Of a stretch of 8,307 nucleotides of DNA, positions 1 to 6,216 are shown one piece after another; within the stretch, counting starts at the first letter, position 1; the number at the start of each line of letters is the position of its first letter. Under the pieces are notes generated by a model. That model was not told the DNA's origin. It made no database searches and saw nothing but the letters and a program-made list of their open reading frames with translations. The position numbers and the translations under genes are program-made. This DNA is from Acidimicrobiales bacterium (GTDB lineage Bacteria; Actinomycetota; Acidimicrobiia; Acidimicrobiales; Iamiaceae). The stretch spans positions 1-8,307 of the forward strand of contig JAGQSI010000077.1 of NCBI GenBank assembly GCA_020439605.1, written 5' to 3'.

Positions 1-53
1 GAAAACCGGCGACTCGAGAGGGTCCGAGGGTTCGAATCCCTCCCGCTCCGCCA
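1..53 (+). tRNA. tRNA-Ser (anticodon NGA), 3' part only
   Basis: The window opens inside a tRNA, at about anticodon position 35. Bases 1-9 (GAAAACCGG) read as the last two anticodon bases GA, the loop and the 3' anticodon stem, so the anticodon is NGA and reads UCN serine codons. A long class II variable arm follows (stem GACTC 11-15 with GGGTC 20-24, one G-U pair). The T arm is GAGGG 26-30, loop TTCGAAT 31-37 and CCCTC 38-42. The acceptor strand is CCGCTCC 43-49, then discriminator G50 and an encoded CCA at 51-53. Long variable arm plus G73 fits serine and argues against leucine. The 5' half lies outside the window, so the wobble base is unknown. Confidence 0.93.
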
Positions 54-54
54 A
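34..54 (+). repeat. attL-like direct repeat (tRNA-Ser 3' end)
   Basis: The last 20 bases of the tRNA plus the next A recur at 1443-1463 with one mismatch (C40 versus T1449). A copy of a tRNA 3' end some way downstream is the usual footprint of site-specific integration by a tyrosine recombinase. This copy completes the functional tRNA, so the other one is the displaced end. Confidence 0.75.
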
Positions 55-79
55 TAGGCTTTCTCGGGTCCACCGAGGC

Positions 80-343
80 TCACGAAACCCAAGTGTTACG
101 AGGGCTTAGCGCCCCAACCTCGTAGAGCTGGACCAGATCGCCGGTGGCCTCGTTCATCCTTCCCTCTGGCTTGCAGTCGGCCGATCGAAGGGCCTCGAAC
201 AGCGGTGGACCTTCCTCCAGCGCCATCTCCAGTTGAGCCATCGAGATGTTGTGGCGAAGCTTCCACGCGTCGTCAGCTAGCGGAGGCACCGAAGTTTGGC
301 GCAGGGCTTCGTTCGCCTGGTCCTCGGTGACGACCCAGCTCAC
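80..343 (-). CDS. Hypothetical protein, GTGA-coupled to the upstream ORF
   Basis: An 87-residue protein with a GTG start at 343-341 that I do not recognise. It is acidic and helix-prone in the middle (for example AQLEMALEEGPPLFEALR), with no signal peptide or membrane segment. Its start overlaps the stop of the ORF at 340-495 in a GTGA arrangement, so it is either translationally coupled to that ORF or is the second half of one gene broken by a frameshift. The upstream ORF ends ALRYENG and this one opens SWVVTEDQANEAL, which would join naturally. It ends just inside the island, 26 bp from the tRNA. It has no similarity I can name to toxin, antitoxin or phage families. Confidence 0.5.
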   Translation of the reverse strand: MSWVVTEDQANEALRQTSVPPLADDAWKLRHNISMAQLEMALEEGPPLFEALRSADCKPEGRMNEATGDLVQLYEVGALSPRNTWVS

Positions 344-495
344 CCGTTCTCGTAGCGCAGCGCCGTCACCGCTTCAGCGCCATGGACAGTCTCAAACTCA
401 GGCTCCGTCAAGAGCAGCTCGTCCAGGAACTCGCCCGACCACAACCGCGACACACGTCTTCGCAGACTCCACGGACCTTCTGGCCGTTCGAACAC
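340..495 (-). CDS. Small hypothetical ORF, or 5' half of a frameshifted gene
   Basis: Reading the minus strand from a GTG at 495-493 gives 51 residues, opening VFERPEGPWSLRRRVSRLW and ending TALRYENG, then TGA at 342-340. The composition looks like real coding sequence (amphipathic, with FLDELL and EPEFETVHGAEAV stretches) rather than a shadow of the plus strand. An in-frame TAG at 510-508 closes the frame upstream, so the true start is GTG 495 or a rarer codon nearby. The last four bases (GTGA) are shared with the start of the next ORF. It faces away from the antitoxin gene at 559, leaving about 63 bp between them for two divergent promoters. Function is unknown. Confidence 0.4.
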   Translation of the reverse strand: MFERPEGPWSLRRRVSRLWSGEFLDELLLTEPEFETVHGAEAVTALRYENG

Positions 496-545
496 AGCCG
501 ATTCGGCCTACCAGGGCAAGTACTAGAACCTGTACATAAATACGG

Positions 546-551
546 TAGAGT
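546..551 (+). promoter_or_regulatory. Probable -10 element (TAGAGT) for a leaderless antitoxin mRNA
   Basis: TAGAGT matches the actinobacterial TANNNT -10 pattern and sits seven bases before the ATG at 559. Transcription would then begin at or next to the start codon. There is no purine-rich ribosome binding site before the ATG, which agrees with a leaderless transcript. No convincing -35 box is visible. TGTACA at 531-536 is a short palindrome that could be part of an operator. Confidence 0.4.
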
Positions 552-558
552 GTCTGTT

Positions 559-1077
559 ATGCCTTCTGTTGTGCGTCCGACGAGCGAGGTGCGAGCTGAG
601 TTGAGTCAGATCACGCGGCGCTTCGACGCGGGCGATGGCAAACCGGTGTTCTTTGGGTCTCATCGTCGTCCCCAGGCCGTGCTTGTTCCCTTTGCGACAT
701 GGGAGCGACTGCAAGCGGACGCCGAGGATGAGTCTGTCGACTCGACACGAAGCTCGACGGCCGCCAACCGATATGCATCCAACCGACCGTATGCTTCGCC
801 TCCTTCAGACCTGTCGAGCCTTCGGGGCAAGCGAAGCGGTGTGGTCCGTCTTCCCAAGCATCTCGATTGGGGTCCAGGTCGGTCGTACCAGGTGGAAGAT
901 ACCCGCCAACGCCGAGCGCTATATGAAGTCGTGCTCCAGGAGGCTGGAAGTCCTGCGGAGCTTGAGAAATACGTGAACGGGCACCTCCTCAGCCACGATT
1001 GGGAGCATCTGCGACTGCCATCGCGAGTTCGCGCCCTGTGGGAACAGCGGTTCCCTTCTCTGACTACGACGGCCTGA
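559..1077 (+). CDS. Phd/YefM-like antitoxin with C-terminal toxin-partner domain
   Basis: A 172-residue protein starting at ATG 559; the open frame extends further upstream, but only from here does it resemble a known family. Residues 1-52 match the Phd/YefM antitoxin fold: a VRAELSQITRRFDAG helix, then GKPVFFGSHRRPQAVLVPFATWERL, the strand-turn-strand and helix that bind DNA as a dimer. Residues 55-90 form a Ser/Arg-rich, probably disordered linker. Residues 95-167 (VVRLPKHLDWGPGRSYQVED to LPSRVRALWEQRFPSL) resemble a small domain I recall beside actinobacterial AbiEii-type toxins; this match is from memory. The likely roles are repressing its own promoter and neutralising the toxin encoded next. 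The broken toxin gene overlaps its 3' end. The frame appears intact, so the antitoxin may persist as an orphan. Confidence 0.7.
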   Translation: MPSVVRPTSEVRAELSQITRRFDAGDGKPVFFGSHRRPQAVLVPFATWERLQADAEDESVDSTRSSTAANRYASNRPYASPPSDLSSLRGKRSGVVRLPKHLDWGPGRSYQVEDTRQRRALYEVVLQEAGSPAELEKYVNGHLLSHDWEHLRLPSRVRALWEQRFPSLTTTA

Positions 1078-1338
1078 TCGATGAACAACTCCAGGAGCGT
1101 GTAGCCACTGTCGCTCTCCTCAACCTTGCGCCGTACGGGTTCGTGCTGGCTGGTGGTCAATCACTCCAGGTCCATGGCGGCAATCGTCGACCCCGGCTTC
1201 GATCGCACCATGTTCCGTGAGGCACTAGAGGCCGTCGATCGCTTCGACGACGACGAGTTCTTGGTCTACGGCATCGATCTCACCGAAGTTGTCGATGTTC
1301 GTAGAGCAATGCATGACTGGGCAGGAGAGCTCCAATGA
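1038..1338 (+). pseudogene. AbiEii/AbiGii-type nucleotidyltransferase toxin, internally deleted
   Basis: Two pieces of one toxin family lie in adjacent frames. The N-terminal piece (frame of GTG 1038 or ATG 999, to about 1176) reads DEQLQERVATVALLNL, then APYGFVLAGGQSLQVHG, the LAGG-x-x-L-x-x-HG opening of AbiEii nucleotidyltransferases. From about 1177 a frame shifted by one base reads DPGFDRTMFREALEAVDRF, then DDDEFLVYGIDL to the stop at 1336-1338, which looks like the family C-terminus. Family members run to roughly 200-300 residues, so most of the middle is missing, including the D-x-D metal-binding catalytic strand that should follow the HG. In intact systems the enzyme transfers nucleotides and halts growth. 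This copy should be inactive. Its start overlaps the antitoxin 3' end, as expected for a toxin-antitoxin operon. The family assignment comes from remembered motifs. Confidence 0.68.
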
Positions 1339-1442
1339 CGATTGATCTCCGGGCATCTGAGCGCCGGACAATGTCAGTTAATGATTCCGGTTGATCATTC
1401 TCGACACCGTTGATGACCTGGCCTGGGGCCAATATGGATGAG
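1339..1442. other. Non-coding island end with inverted repeats
   Basis: No gene lies between the dead toxin and the distal att copy. Two imperfect hairpins are visible: TCCGG 1348-1352 with CCGGA 1364-1368, and AATGAT 1380-1385 with ATCATT 1394-1399, flanked by TGTC 1372-1375 and GACA 1403-1406. TTGAT occurs three times (1342, 1391, 1410). These could be a toxin-operon terminator or recombinase arm sites; nothing in the window decides between them. Confidence 0.35.
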
Positions 1443-1463
1443 GAATCCTTCCCGCTCCGCCAA
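1443..1463 (+). repeat. attR-like direct repeat (displaced tRNA-Ser 3' end)
   Basis: This is a 20/21-bp copy of bases 34-54, including the acceptor strand CCGCTCC, the discriminator G and CCA. No T-arm 5' strand or other tRNA part precedes it, so it is not a tRNA gene. The single difference (T1449 for C40) falls in the T-stem, where this non-functional copy is free to drift. Confidence 0.75.
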
Positions 1464-1465
1464 GT

Positions 1466-1519
1466 CGGTCAGGTTGAACCCAGGTCATCGCAGAGGTGAC
1501 CGGAGTTCCAACCTGACCG
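1466..1519 (-). terminator. Terminator hairpin of the ABC importer operon
   Basis: A perfect 11-bp inverted repeat, CGGTCAGGTTG at 1466-1476 and CAACCTGACCG at 1509-1519, lies 11 bases past the binding-protein stop. A second stem sits within the 32-base loop (GGTCA 1483-1487, TGACC 1497-1501), so the RNA can fold into one long hairpin. No T-run follows, which is common for actinobacterial terminators. It abuts the island end at 1463 and may also shield the operon from read-through from the tRNA side. Confidence 0.7.
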
Positions 1520-1529
1520 CTCTGTGCTA

Positions 1530-2984
1530 TCAGCCACCCACGTCAGCGGCGTAGGACTCAAGCGCCTTGGTGATGGTGCGGTCAGCATTGGCCACCGCAG
1601 GGTCAACTGCTTTGCCATCGAGCAGAACCGTATCCATGGCCTTGGCGATCGCTGAGCGAACCTCGTCATAAGGTCCAATCACTGGGCCAAGGAAGTCCGA
1701 ATCGACACCACTCATGACGTCGGTGGCCACCTTCTGCCAACGACCGCCGAGCGACTTGGACCAGGTCTCAGCCAGCTCTGGACTTTCGGCAACAGAAACC
1801 AGGTTCGGCACAGCTCCACCGTCTGTTGACATCATCATCTGGGCCTTGGGGCTGTTCAGGTACTTCATGAAGTCCCATGCAGCGGACTGCTGTTCGGCTG
1901 GAACGGTGTTCGAGATGTACCAGATCATGCCGCCAACCTGACCAAGGCCTGCTTCTTCCAAGCCGGGTAGCGGTCCTACACCAAGGTCAAGATCGAGCTT
2001 CATTCCATCTGGGATGTCAACGCCGAACTGCGCCTTTGCGTCGGCTGCCTTGATGGTTCCATCGATAATGCCCGCAATCGTGGTTGTACCGCTCGAGGAT
2101 TCAATGACCATGGATGAGCTTTGGGTAGCCATTGCCAGAATGTGGTCGCTGTTGGTGGGGGCACTTGGAGTCACCTTCAAGATGCCTTCCTTCTCAGCAT
2201 CACGAAGCTTGTTCAAAATGGTCTTTGTGGTTGGGTTGCCAAACTCTGACTCCGTTGGCAAACCTTCACCGCGACCGTTGTTGTTGTTGACGAGCGGCAC
2301 CTGAGCACCGGAGAGCCACCACTCGAAGACCCATGGCTGTGCCTTGAGAACCACTGGGGCATCATTGACGCCGGCGGCCTTGATCTTGCGGCCCATCTCG
2401 ATCATTTCATCGATGGTCTTCGGTGGGCTATCCGGATCGAGTCCAGCTGCTTCGAAGTGTGAGCGGTTGTAATAGACGAGTCCGGTCCCTGAGGTGAACC
2501 CAACCGGCCAGAGCTGATCATCTATCGAATAGCTCGTCTTCAAAATGGGCAGAATGTCATCGAAAATCTTCTTGGACTCCGGATCGGCGTCGTAGCAGGC
2601 CTGGGCCGGGAGGAACTGTCCTGAATCTGCGATATAACGAAGTTTCGTGTCGTCGGGCATCACGAGCGCTGGCAGCGAGCGATCAGGGAGAGCTTGGTCC
2701 ATCTTGCTGTGGAGCTCGGTAACCGCGCTTCCCTGACTTTCCAGCTTCACGCGCACGTTCGGCTGAGAAGCCTCGTAATCCTTCACGATCTTTTCGAGGG
2801 TGCGTAGCTGCAAACCGTTGACGATGTGCCAAGCAGTGATCTCAATCGGCTTCTCGGCCTTGTCTACAAGGTCGACCGGACAGTCCGAGGTCCCACCAGT
2901 TTGCTCATTTGATGAGCCGCCACCACAAGATGTAGCCCCGATGGTCGCAACAGCGAGCACCACGGCGAGCAAGCGATTACGCAT
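1530..2984 (-). CDS. ugpB: ABC importer substrate-binding lipoprotein (UgpB-like, family 1)
   Basis: A 484-residue extracellular solute-binding protein. The chosen start is ATG 2984-2982, preceded by GGAG at 2995-2992 (7-base gap). It opens with the signal peptide MRNRLLAVVLAVATIGATSC, whose Cys20 would be lipidated, followed by a GGGSSNEQ linker. An alternative ATG at 3023 lacks a good ribosome binding site and adds a non-signal leader. The body has family 1 hallmarks: ITAWHIVNG near the N-terminus, LVYYNRSHFEAAGLDPDSPP, and WDFMKYLNSPKAQMMMSTDGG near the C-terminus, resembling UgpB and other glycerol-3-phosphate or sugar binders. It would bind the solute outside the membrane and deliver it to the two permeases encoded upstream. 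It is the last gene of the operon. The substrate cannot be fixed from sequence, and no ugpQ or glpK lies nearby. Confidence 0.88.
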   Translation of the reverse strand: MRNRLLAVVLAVATIGATSCGGGSSNEQTGGTSDCPVDLVDKAEKPIEITAWHIVNGLQLRTLEKIVKDYEASQPNVRVKLESQGSAVTELHSKMDQALPDRSLPALVMPDDTKLRYIADSGQFLPAQACYDADPESKKIFDDILPILKTSYSIDDQLWPVGFTSGTGLVYYNRSHFEAAGLDPDSPPKTIDEMIEMGRKIKAAGVNDAPVVLKAQPWVFEWWLSGAQVPLVNNNNGRGEGLPTESEFGNPTTKTILNKLRDAEKEGILKVTPSAPTNSDHILAMATQSSSMVIESSSGTTTIAGIIDGTIKAADAKAQFGVDIPDGMKLDLDLGVGPLPGLEEAGLGQVGGMIWYISNTVPAEQQSAAWDFMKYLNSPKAQMMMSTDGGAVPNLVSVAESPELAETWSKSLGGRWQKVATDVMSGVDSDFLGPVIGPYDEVRSAIAKAMDTVLLDGKAVDPAVANADRTITKALESYAADVGG

Positions 2985-3025
2985 GTCGTTTCTCCGTTTC
3001 GATTCTGGGAAATGCAGGTTCATGG

Positions 3026-3928
3026 TCAGCCCTTCACGGATCCCGCGGTCAGGCCACGGACAATCTGCTTCTGGAACACCAGCAGCAGAATGAGGACGGG
3101 AAGAGCAGAGATAAGTGCAGCAGCAACACCTCGGTTCAGCTGCTCGGGGTTGGCAGTAGAAACTGCTCGTAGTGCGATCTGAACAGTATTCCAGCGCTGT
3201 TCGGTTGTTACCGCCCGCGGCCAGAGATAGGAATTCCAGGCGCCTAGAGCAGTGATCAGAATCAGCGACCCGACAATTGGTCTCACCACCGGTAGCGCTA
3301 CTCGGCGTGCAAACGTGAAGTGGCTGAATCCATCGAGACGAGCGGCATCTCGAAGATCTGGCGGAACACCAATGAAAGCTTGTCGGAGAAGGAAAATCCC
3401 GAACGCAGAAGCCATCGATGGCACAGCCAGACCGGCCCACGAGTTGAGCCATCCAAGGTCACGGATGGTCTCGACATTGGCCACCAAGGTGACCTCGATC
3501 GGGAGCAACAAGGTGGCCAGCAAGAGAGCGAAAAGCACCCGTTTCAGGGGGAATTCCAGATATGCGAACGCGTAGGCGGCCATGACAGTGGTGAGTAGCT
3601 GACCTGCGGTGATCGCCACACACACGACAAGCGAAACCACCATGGAGCGCGGCAACTGGCCGTCGCTCCACACATCTTGGATAACCCCCCAGTCCGTCGC
3701 CACCGGATAGGGCGGCTGCCCTGCGTTCATATACCGGAACGGCTCAGAAATTGCCCGAACGATGGTCATCCACACCGGATAGAGCACGATCAGCGAAGTG
3801 GCGCTGAGCGCTATGTACCACGCCAAAAGGCGCATCACACTGCCACGGCGACGTTTCACTGACACGCTCGTCCCAGTTGCCGTAGTCGTCTCGGCTACCG
3901 CACTCGTCTCAGTCGCTTCAGTCGCCAT
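3026..3928 (-). CDS. ugpE: ABC importer permease, UgpE/MalG type
   Basis: A 300-residue inner-membrane permease starting at ATG 3928-3926. About 30 residues of Thr/Ala-rich and then basic N-terminal tail precede the first membrane segment (about 34-57). Further segments lie near 96-122, 131-152, 164-184, 215-235 and 268-286, giving the usual six. The cytoplasmic EAA loop is at 191-217 (DLRDAARLDGFSHFTFARRV), with Gly200 contacting the ATPase. LLPIEVTLVANVE, GAWNSYLWPRAV and the C-terminal QKQIVRGLTAGSVKG strongly resemble UgpE. It pairs with the permease encoded just upstream, overlapping it by 11 bp, and the binding-protein gene follows 41 bp downstream. No strong ribosome binding site is seen, so translation is probably coupled. 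Confidence 0.92.
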   Translation of the reverse strand: MATEATETSAVAETTTATGTSVSVKRRRGSVMRLLAWYIALSATSLIVLYPVWMTIVRAISEPFRYMNAGQPPYPVATDWGVIQDVWSDGQLPRSMVVSLVVCVAITAGQLLTTVMAAYAFAYLEFPLKRVLFALLLATLLLPIEVTLVANVETIRDLGWLNSWAGLAVPSMASAFGIFLLRQAFIGVPPDLRDAARLDGFSHFTFARRVALPVVRPIVGSLILITALGAWNSYLWPRAVTTEQRWNTVQIALRAVSTANPEQLNRGVAAALISALPVLILLLVFQKQIVRGLTAGSVKG

Positions 3929-4808
3929 AGTGAACCCGCTTGTTGAAGACGCCGAACTGGATCAGCGTCATTCCTAGCGTGAGAACAAACAGGCCGAGCG
4001 ACATCACCGCTGCCTCACTGATGTGGCCGGGATCTTGACGTTCAAAGATCTTGAAGACGATGGTCTCGGTGCTTCCTGCTGGTCCACCAGCGGTGAGCAG
4101 ATCGACCTGCGCAAATGTTTGGAAGGCACCAACTCCGAGAATCACTGTCAACACCAGAAGCGCCGGCGAAATCAGCGGAAGAATGATGCGAGTAATGCGC
4201 CGCCATGCGGAGAAGCCATCGATACGTGTGGCCTCCAAGATCTCGTCTGGTACAGCTTGCAGCGCAGCGAGACAGATCACGAACGTGACACCCATTGTCT
4301 GCCATATAGAGGTGAGCATGATTCCTCTAAGCGCCGTATCACTGTGAGCCACCGACAGAGCCCGCACGTCTCGGAAACGGCCGATCTCCGGGTTGATCAA
4401 GCCAAAGAACACCACAGATGCAACGGCCACCGACGTGGCAATGGTCGAACTGAAGATTGTCTGGAAGATTCTGATGCCACGAAGCTTGCGGTTTGCGAGA
4501 AGGGCCAGTGCGAGGCCAAGAAGCAGTCCCGCAGGAACAGTGACTATGACGACCTTGGTAGTTATCCAAAGTCCTTCCTTGAACTCATCACCGGTCAGGA
4601 TGTCCATGATGTTGGACCATCCGACGTAGGTCTCGCCTGTGCCAAAACGGTTGGGCTTGACGAGTGAAAGTTCCACCAGCCGCACTAGTGGCTTGAACGC
4701 GAAAACCGCGAGGATGAGAAACGCGGGGAAGATGAGGGCATATCCCAGCAAGATGTCGCGTCCACGACGCCTGCGGGGCGCGTTTGTGGAGGCAGGACTC
4801 TTGCTCAC
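3918..4808 (-). CDS. ugpA: ABC importer permease, UgpA/MalF type
   Basis: A 296-residue permease starting at GTG 4808-4806. GGAG at 4819-4816 lies seven bases upstream, and the start shares GTGA with the ATPase stop. A basic N-terminus (PRRRRGRDI) precedes the first membrane segment (about 19-38). Others lie near 84-106, 116-138, 162-186, 210-232 and 265-287. The EAA loop at 192-215 (EATRIDGFSAWRRITRIILP) docks on the ATPase. TAGGPAGSTETIVFKIFE and the ending VFNKRVHYGD match the UgpA subfamily. With the UgpE-like partner it forms the membrane channel. Its 3' end overlaps the next gene by 11 bp, typical of co-translated permease pairs. Confidence 0.92.
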   Translation of the reverse strand: MSKSPASTNAPRRRRGRDILLGYALIFPAFLILAVFAFKPLVRLVELSLVKPNRFGTGETYVGWSNIMDILTGDEFKEGLWITTKVVIVTVPAGLLLGLALALLANRKLRGIRIFQTIFSSTIATSVAVASVVFFGLINPEIGRFRDVRALSVAHSDTALRGIMLTSIWQTMGVTFVICLAALQAVPDEILEATRIDGFSAWRRITRIILPLISPALLVLTVILGVGAFQTFAQVDLLTAGGPAGSTETIVFKIFERQDPGHISEAAVMSLGLFVLTLGMTLIQFGVFNKRVHYGD

Positions 4809-5941
4809 GCAAGATCTCCCAGCGTAAAGAGCCGCTGTGTTGACGAGCTGTCGAACACATGGAGGTGTTGACGCTCGAACTTCAGGTTGATCTGAGCTCC
4901 CGGTGCGGGCTGATCGGCCGCAACCGACTGACGGATCACCAGATCATTTCCGTCTACGGCCACGACGACGTGTTGCTCATGGCCAAGTAGTTCCACCGAA
5001 CGCACCGTGGCATCAATGTCGCCGGTTGGATCGATCTCCACATGTTCAGGGCGAATACCGATGGTGATCCCACTTGCCCCGCTAGCTAGATCCTCTTTGG
5101 TTGGGACATCGATCACAGACCCAGCAATTTTGATCGCAAGGCCACTGTCCCCACGCGAAAGCTCTGCCGGCAAGATATTCATTGGAGGCGACCCGATGAA
5201 CTCAGCAACGAACAGGTTTGCCGGGCGGTCATATACCTCTTGAGGAGGCCCGACCTGCTGTAGTTTGCCCGCTGACATGATGGCCACCCGGGTTGCCATC
5301 GTCATTGCTTCAACCTGGTCATGGGTGACGTAGATGAAGGTTGATTCGAGGCGACGCCACAGCTCCACGAGTTCAACCCGGGTTTGGGTTCGGAGTTTGG
5401 CATCCAAGTTGGACAGCGGCTCGTCCATGAGAAACGCCCGCGGGTGGCGAACCATGGCACGTGCCAGGGCAACACGCTGGCGTTGCCCACCGCTCAGCTC
5501 GCCCGGCTTTTTGTCGAGCTGTTCGCTGAGACCCAGCAGGGCGGCTGCTTCTTCAACCTGGGTGCGCCGTTGCGCCGAGGTGGGGCGAGCTACCTTTTCA
5601 CCGGTTACGACGTCACGTCGACGAGCCATGAGCGGCGCCTCGATATTCGCAGCAACGGTGAGGTTGGGATAGAGCGCGTAGCTCTGGAACACCATTGCGA
5701 TATCTCGCTCGCTGGGATCGAGACCATTGACCACGTCATCGCCGATCGTGATGGTCCCAGACGTTGGCTCGTCCAGGCCGGCGATCATGCGAAGAGCCGT
5801 GGTCTTGCCGCAGCCCGAAGGCCCGAGCAGAACCAGAAACTCATGGTCGGCAATGTCGAGGTTGAGATCGTCAACAGCTACAGCGTTGCCAAAGCGCTTG
5901 GTTACTCCCTGGAGTTGAACCTGCGCCACGTTTGGGACCAT
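4805..5941 (-). CDS. ugpC: ABC importer ATPase, UgpC/MalK/MsmK type
   Basis: A 378-residue ATPase and the first gene of the operon. It has Walker A GPSGCGKT (40-47), the Q-loop in VFQSYAL (Gln86), signature LSGGQ (149-153), Walker B AFLMDE (169-174), D-loop SNLD (177-180) and the switch histidine in THD (His207), so it should hydrolyse ATP. After about residue 240 comes the C-terminal regulatory region of the MalK/UgpC class, with IGIRPEHVEI at 294-303. It is slightly longer than the roughly 355-370 usual for the class, partly because of a basic stretch at 107-127 (RRRDVVTGEKVARP). ATG 5941 is the chosen start; GTG at 5929 is a possible alternative. It energises the two permeases. Such ATPases are often shared between sugar transporters, so the partner set could be wider. 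Confidence 0.95.
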   Translation of the reverse strand: MVPNVAQVQLQGVTKRFGNAVAVDDLNLDIADHEFLVLLGPSGCGKTTALRMIAGLDEPTSGTITIGDDVVNGLDPSERDIAMVFQSYALYPNLTVAANIEAPLMARRRDVVTGEKVARPTSAQRRTQVEEAAALLGLSEQLDKKPGELSGGQRQRVALARAMVRHPRAFLMDEPLSNLDAKLRTQTRVELVELWRRLESTFIYVTHDQVEAMTMATRVAIMSAGKLQQVGPPQEVYDRPANLFVAEFIGSPPMNILPAELSRGDSGLAIKIAGSVIDVPTKEDLASGASGITIGIRPEHVEIDPTGDIDATVRSVELLGHEQHVVVAVDGNDLVIRQSVAADQPAPGAQINLKFERQHLHVFDSSSTQRLFTLGDLA

Positions 5942-6216
5942 ACCAGAACTGGACTCTCAGGCAAGGATCCGAGGGAAAGCTCGGGCGAGCCGGCCGACAC
6001 CGCAGGTCAACCTCGGGGCATGCCATTAGAGAAACGGCACAAGTTGGGAGGATCCCGGCAGACTTCTGGATCGCCCGTGTCGACTTCCTTACGCGGTTCT
6101 AATCGTCGCCATAGGTTTTATCGCTAGCCTCCTGTCGCTCGCCCTACCAGGGCCCCTGAACAGAACATTCGCTGGCAGGGACCGGGCTTGGCCGTAATCC
6201 CTAAGCAGAACCTTTG
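5942..6216 (-). promoter_or_regulatory. Intergenic leader/promoter region of the importer operon
   Basis: These 275 bases separate the parE-like stop from the importer ATPase and should hold the operon promoter. I see no clean -35/-10 pair and no convincing LacI-type palindrome, although sugar importers are often controlled that way. The upstream part contains the hairpin listed separately (6142-6180). The plus-strand frame across it is open only by chance, as a continuation of a shadow frame of the ATPase gene. Confidence 0.4.
6142..6180 (-). terminator. Hairpin terminator of the toxin-antitoxin operon
   Basis: CCCTACCAG at 6142-6150 and CTGGCAGGG at 6172-6180 form a 9-bp stem with a 21-base loop, 36 bases past the parE-like stop. 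On the minus-strand RNA the only irregular pair is a G-U wobble, whereas on the plus strand it would be an A-C mismatch. The structure therefore favours minus-strand transcripts. There is no U-tract. Confidence 0.45.

Larger units (their letters stand above)
54..1463. mobile_element. Remnant integrated element (mini-island) at tRNA-Ser
   Basis: The segment between the two tRNA-end repeats has a 1409-bp repeat-to-repeat period. It carries only accessory-type content: two small unknown minus-strand ORFs, an antitoxin-like gene and an internally deleted AbiEii-like toxin. No integrase, excisionase or replication gene is visible, so it cannot move on its own. It may be a decayed island, or a small cassette mobilised by an integrase encoded elsewhere. 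The boundaries are read directly from the repeats; the integration mechanism is inferred from known tRNA-targeting islands. Confidence 0.65.

Noticed and set aside
1443..1463. A second tRNA-Ser gene
   Set aside because: Only the 3' strand of the acceptor stem and part of the T arm are present; nothing upstream folds into the remaining arms.
2985..3452. An N-terminal extension of the binding protein frame reaching back to 3452
   Set aside because: It lies inside the permease gene in another frame and has Cys/Arg/Ser-rich shadow composition. The signal peptide and ribosome binding site put the start at 2984 (or at most 3023).
5384..6127. A 247-codon open frame on the plus strand over the ATPase gene
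   Set aside because: It is the antisense shadow of the ATPase, whose motifs are all on the minus strand. The open frame reflects high-GC codon bias.
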